Below are positions 6,637-9,271 of a DNA stretch of 9,271 nt, piece after piece. Origin of the DNA: Saprospiraceae bacterium. GTDB taxonomy: Bacteria > Bacteroidota > Bacteroidia > Chitinophagales > Saprospiraceae. Position 1 is the stretch's first letter. The number at the start of each line of letters is the position of its first letter. The notes beneath the pieces were generated by a model. That model made no database searches, was not told the DNA's origin, and saw only the letters and a program-made list of their open reading frames with translations. The DNA is taken from positions 1 through 9,271 of the forward strand of contig CANETR010000052.1 of the NCBI GenBank assembly GCA_947441325.1, read 5' to 3'. Made by a program: the position numbers and the translations under genes.

Positions 6637-6669
6637 GTTTAGGGGTAGGTTTTTAGAGTTGTTCAGTTC

Positions 6670-6703
6670 CAAAAGTACAAAAGCAATCGGAAATTACATC
6701 AAA
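6670..6703 (-). promoter_or_regulatory. Promoter for the fibre gene (TTG-N22-TACTTTTG)
   Basis: On the minus strand, TACTTTTG (6677-6670) is an exact TAnnTTTG -7 element. A TTG (part of TTTG, 6703-6700) lies 22 bases upstream, inside the 17-23 spacing reported for Flavobacterium-type promoters. Transcription would start near 6663, about 27 nt before the ATG at 6636. This is the best-formed promoter in the window. Confidence 0.6.
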
Positions 6704-6719
6704 TTTCGATTGCTTTTGT
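6677..6719 (-). terminator. Hairpin terminator between the baseplate and fibre genes
   Basis: ACAAAAGCAATCG (6677-6689) pairs perfectly with CGATTGCTTTTGT (6707-6719) over 13 bp. The stem continues inward through an AAATT/AATTT helix past one bulged G, leaving a loop of about 5-6 nt. A- and T-rich arm ends make it usable as a Rho-independent terminator in either direction. It begins 19 bases after the baseplate stop codon. The fibre promoter overlaps its downstream arm. Confidence 0.75.
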
Positions 6720-6738
6720 TTGTGAAAATTTAAAAAAT

Positions 6739-9271
6739 CTATTCAAATTCCTTTTCTTCAGTCATTACAAAATCGCCATCAAGCAACATCGAATCAATTC
6801 CTGCCTTCTCTGGTGACTGGAAGCTCAGGTCATCGATTAGGAAAATCGGATTATTAGCAAACGGAATCAATACGGACCATGGCGTTGTTGCCCTAATGAC
6901 CGGAGAGGAAGATCCATCTATAGCTGTGTCGCCAACATCGAAACCTTTCTCGGTAGGAAATACCTGCACTGCAGAGAACTTGGTAACAAAATCGACATAA
7001 TCTCTTTTTTCAATATAGCTCAAAATGACATCTTTAGCTATTTGTCCGCCCAGTTCCAACTCACGATCGGCACCATACATCCATGGGCACAAGAATACCA
7101 TGATTTCCTGATTCAGTTTTTTGAGGAAAGTACCATTGTTTTTGCCTTTTTCGAACTGAACCCCTGCGCTAATTTTAACGCGTTCGTAAATCGGATTACG
7201 TACTTCGATATTCACAAATGGAGATGCCAAGGGTTTCAGGTACTGTTTTATAGCCTCAAGGGTAGTATTATTCACCATTGGCAAGCGGTTATTTTCACCA
7301 TTGAAACGGGGCACAACCACAATCACAACATTACCTTTGACAACAAATTTTTCATTGCCTACATGTGTAACACATTTTACCTGATACAATTCGGGAAATC
7401 TTTCTAAAACTAAACGTTCAAAATCCCAGGCAGCAACTGCTCTGCCTTTATGTCTCAATCGCTCACTAGCACGGGTGTAAAATTCTTTTTTCACCTCTCC
7501 CGGCCTACCTGCGTAGGATTTGAATGGCTGATTCACCTCACGAATTTGTGGCATTCCTGTTACTAAACCTTTAATACTTCCCCCTGGCAAAGATTTTTTC
7601 AAATGTTCAAATCCATTGCCATTATCTACCCAAGTAGCCGAAACAGCCTGAGTTGCAATATGAAGCACCTTAGGCATTCTTGTTGCGTCACCTTTAATAG
7701 CTGCCCTAATCCAATATTGCCCTTTTGGTAAAATATTATTATTTGAGCTTGGATCGCGAGGAACATCAAAAGTAATAATACCTGAATTGTTGAAAGAGAA
7801 GGTAGTATCGGAAAGAATTTGAGTTTGTGAAAATTCTTTCCATTCATCATTTGCCATATAACTCCAAACAATTTCGGCCTGTTTCGAATCGGAACTCTTG
7901 CCTTTTAACATGGAGAAATAATCCAAATTTTCTTTCAATTCGAGATAAAGAGAAAGTTGCGAAGGAGGATTAAAATCTGTTATTCCAAGGTATAGATAGG
8001 CGTCCTCATCATAAGCGGGAATCATTGAACGATTCATAGGTTTGCCTTTCTCAAAAGTTTTAATCACGCCAAAAGGATGAACATGATACAATTCCTCAGC
8101 AACTGCATCGCCTCTATTAATTGTACCAATGGAGATAACATTTACCAAAGAAGTCGCTGAATAATCGAGCGAAACGGAACGCGCCACCGGAACCCAAGGT
8201 TGTTTTGGCAAAGGAAGTTCAGGGCCCTTACGTTTAGGATTGGCGTTATAGGCTATTATTTTGGAATAAATATTAGGATAATCCTCGTGACCAAATGCTA
8301 CCGAAGGCGAAGTAAGTTCCACTTTGAAATATCCGCTTCTCAGCTCACTGTTGAAAACCGTAGGAAGTTTTAAACTATAGTCAGGCTTAATATTCAATGC
8401 TTTAAGGTCAAAATCGCTAAAAACAGTTTCATCGTTCAACCTGAATTTATCTTCGGGGTGATCTTCAAAAAGTCTAAATTGTCTGATATTATTTTCGGGA
8501 GCCGGACAAAACTCGCCATCAGATAGGGCAGAGATTCTTACCTTATAGCTGTCATTGGCAATGCTAAGTCCATATTCACGGTAATATCCTCTCAAGCCTT
8601 TTTTATTATCGGGCAAATTGTGCCATTCTAGATTGATTGACAAATCTGTCAATTCTTTTTTGAAAAGCTCCGATTTACCCACAAGCAAATAGGACCCCGG
8701 TTTGGGTACTGCTCCAAAGGGCTGGAAAGGGATACTCGATTCCAAAATGCCATATTCATTAAACAACATCAGTCTTTTTACGCCCTGTACCGTAACATCT
8801 ACAATAATCTTTTCAAGCTTTAGTTCTTTCAGAAAGGAATAGGAAAAAACAACGTCAGTATTCTGATGCACAATCTTCATTACAGGATTTTTTGTATCAA
8901 ATCCTTTTCCGTGTAAGTCAGTATTGAATGGAATAATTTCGGGAGCTGAAGATGGCAGTGTAGCCACAATCGTTATCTCTGCATCTGACCAATCGCTTGG
9001 TGGCAAAACTTCACAAGTATGCGATTTAACCCAGCCATTCGATGCCGAAAAATAAATGTTCAAGCTATTTTTAAATACTTTTGAGAAGGCATCTTCTCTT
9101 GAAATATCCTGATTTTTACTGATATCTTTAATTAATAAATTGAGTGTGTACATCGAAGCCTTTTCAAAATTCAGCTTCATACTCACCACTCGGTGTCCCT
9201 CTTCGATTTCCAGAATTGGTGCAGCTATCGCCCAACCAACTTCGGCATAAGTCATTTGCCTTTCTGATTCG
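6739..9271 (-). CDS. eCIS baseplate protein, Afp12/gpJ-like, N-terminus beyond window
   Basis: At least 843 aa of a baseplate J-family protein that helps form the wedge of a contractile phage-tail-like injection machine (family knowledge). The frame stays open to the window edge: codons for ESERQ precede the ATG at 9253-9255, so that ATG is probably internal and the gene is 5' truncated. Landmarks, counted from that ATG: VGWAIAAPILEIEEGHR (6-22), which in relatives is an internal segment, and FYTRASERLRHKGRAVAAW (592-610) followed by DFERLVLERFPELYQVKCV (611-629), a hallmark of Afp12-type proteins. Further on are PLASPFVNIEVRNPIYERVK (674-693), LNQEIMVFLCPW (714-725) and TPWSVLIPF (791-799). 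The stretch from about 360 to 530 looks like inserted beta-rich domains. The stop is a TAG at 6741-6739, and a terminator follows. The rest of the cluster (sheath, tube, VgrG-like spike, Afp11 partner, AAA+ ATPase) should lie beyond 9271. An Afp11-like alternative is less likely from the motifs. Confidence 0.88.
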   Translation of the reverse strand, partial: ESERQMTYAEVGWAIAAPILEIEEGHRVVSMKLNFEKASMYTLNLLIKDISKNQDISREDAFSKVFKNSLNIYFSASNGWVKSHTCEVLPPSDWSDAEITIVATLPSSAPEIIPFNTDLHGKGFDTKNPVMKIVHQNTDVVFSYSFLKELKLEKIIVDVTVQGVKRLMLFNEYGILESSIPFQPFGAVPKPGSYLLVGKSELFKKELTDLSINLEWHNLPDNKKGLRGYYREYGLSIANDSYKVRISALSDGEFCPAPENNIRQFRLFEDHPEDKFRLNDETVFSDFDLKALNIKPDYSLKLPTVFNSELRSGYFKVELTSPSVAFGHEDYPNIYSKIIAYNANPKRKGPELPLPKQPWVPVARSVSLDYSATSLVNVISIGTINRGDAVAEELYHVHPFGVIKTFEKGKPMNRSMIPAYDEDAYLYLGITDFNPPSQLSLYLELKENLDYFSMLKGKSSDSKQAEIVWSYMANDEWKEFSQTQILSDTTFSFNNSGIITFDVPRDPSSNNNILPKGQYWIRAAIKGDATRMPKVLHIATQAVSATWVDNGNGFEHLKKSLPGGSIKGLVTGMPQIREVNQPFKSYAGRPGEVKKEFYTRASERLRHKGRAVAAWDFERLVLERFPELYQVKCVTHVGNEKFVVKGNVVIVVVPRFNGENNRLPMVNNTTLEAIKQYLKPLASPFVNIEVRNPIYERVKISAGVQFEKGKNNGTFLKKLNQEIMVFLCPWMYGADRELELGGQIAKDVILSYIEKRDYVDFVTKFSAVQVFPTEKGFDVGDTAIDGSSSPVIRATTPWSVLIPFANNPIFLIDDLSFQSPEKAGIDSMLLDGDFVMTEEKEFE

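Noticed and set aside
7042..7407. 121-codon plus-strand frame opposite the baseplate gene
   Set aside because: It lies opposite the most conserved part of the baseplate protein, and its composition looks like a by-product of that coding sequence.
7626..7871. 81-codon minus-strand frame inside the baseplate gene in another phase
   Set aside because: Overlaps the intact baseplate frame; no frameshift is needed to read through, so it is not a displaced piece of that gene.
1..9271. tRNA, rRNA, CRISPR arrays, insertion sequences, attachment sites, riboswitches
   Set aside because: No cloverleaf, repeat-spacer array, transposase, flanking direct repeats or known aptamer pattern could be seen by reading both strands.

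Overview
The window looks like chromosome of a member of the Bacteroidota. It is AT-rich with A-rich spacers and few Shine-Dalgarno sequences. Several genes are preceded by the TAnnTTTG -7 promoter element of that phylum, and the gene complement (PcrA/UvrD, PLP-dependent cysteine synthase, DUF1569/DinB-like protein, Bacteroidota-type contractile injection genes) fits. A genus cannot be named from the sequence.

Layout. 1-174 (+): C-terminus of a probable bile acid:sodium symporter family membrane protein. 271-1317 (+): a PLP-dependent cysteine synthase with its own promoter and probably a TTG start. 1336-3603 (-): a complete PcrA/UvrD-type DNA repair helicase, convergent with the synthase. 3773-4739 (+): a two-gene unit of an unrecognised cytosolic protein and a small lipoprotein. 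4742-5770 (-): a compact three-gene operon in the order antitoxin candidate, MazF/PemK endoribonuclease, DinB-fold protein, with overlapping or touching genes. 5842-9271 (-): the distal end of an extracellular contractile injection system (eCIS) cluster, namely a large Afp12/gpJ-like baseplate protein that runs off the window, followed by a short tail-fibre-like protein.

The first half is mostly housekeeping. The most interesting part is the right half. The baseplate and fibre genes are the kind of parts found in phage-tail-like protein delivery machines (Afp, PVC, MAC, AlgoCIS). A strong hairpin terminator separates them, and it directly abuts and partly contains a TTG-N22-TACTTTTG promoter for the fibre, so fibre dose may be set separately from the rest of the particle. 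The three-gene toxin-antitoxin/DinB operon lies immediately past the fibre, at what looks like the edge of the cluster.

Several starts were moved from the longest frame. For the fibre and the unknown 3773 gene, the apparent upstream TTG 'start' is actually part of a TAnnTTTG promoter, and the ATG about 30 bases further in is the credible start. The MazF toxin most likely starts at a GTG inside the antitoxin gene.
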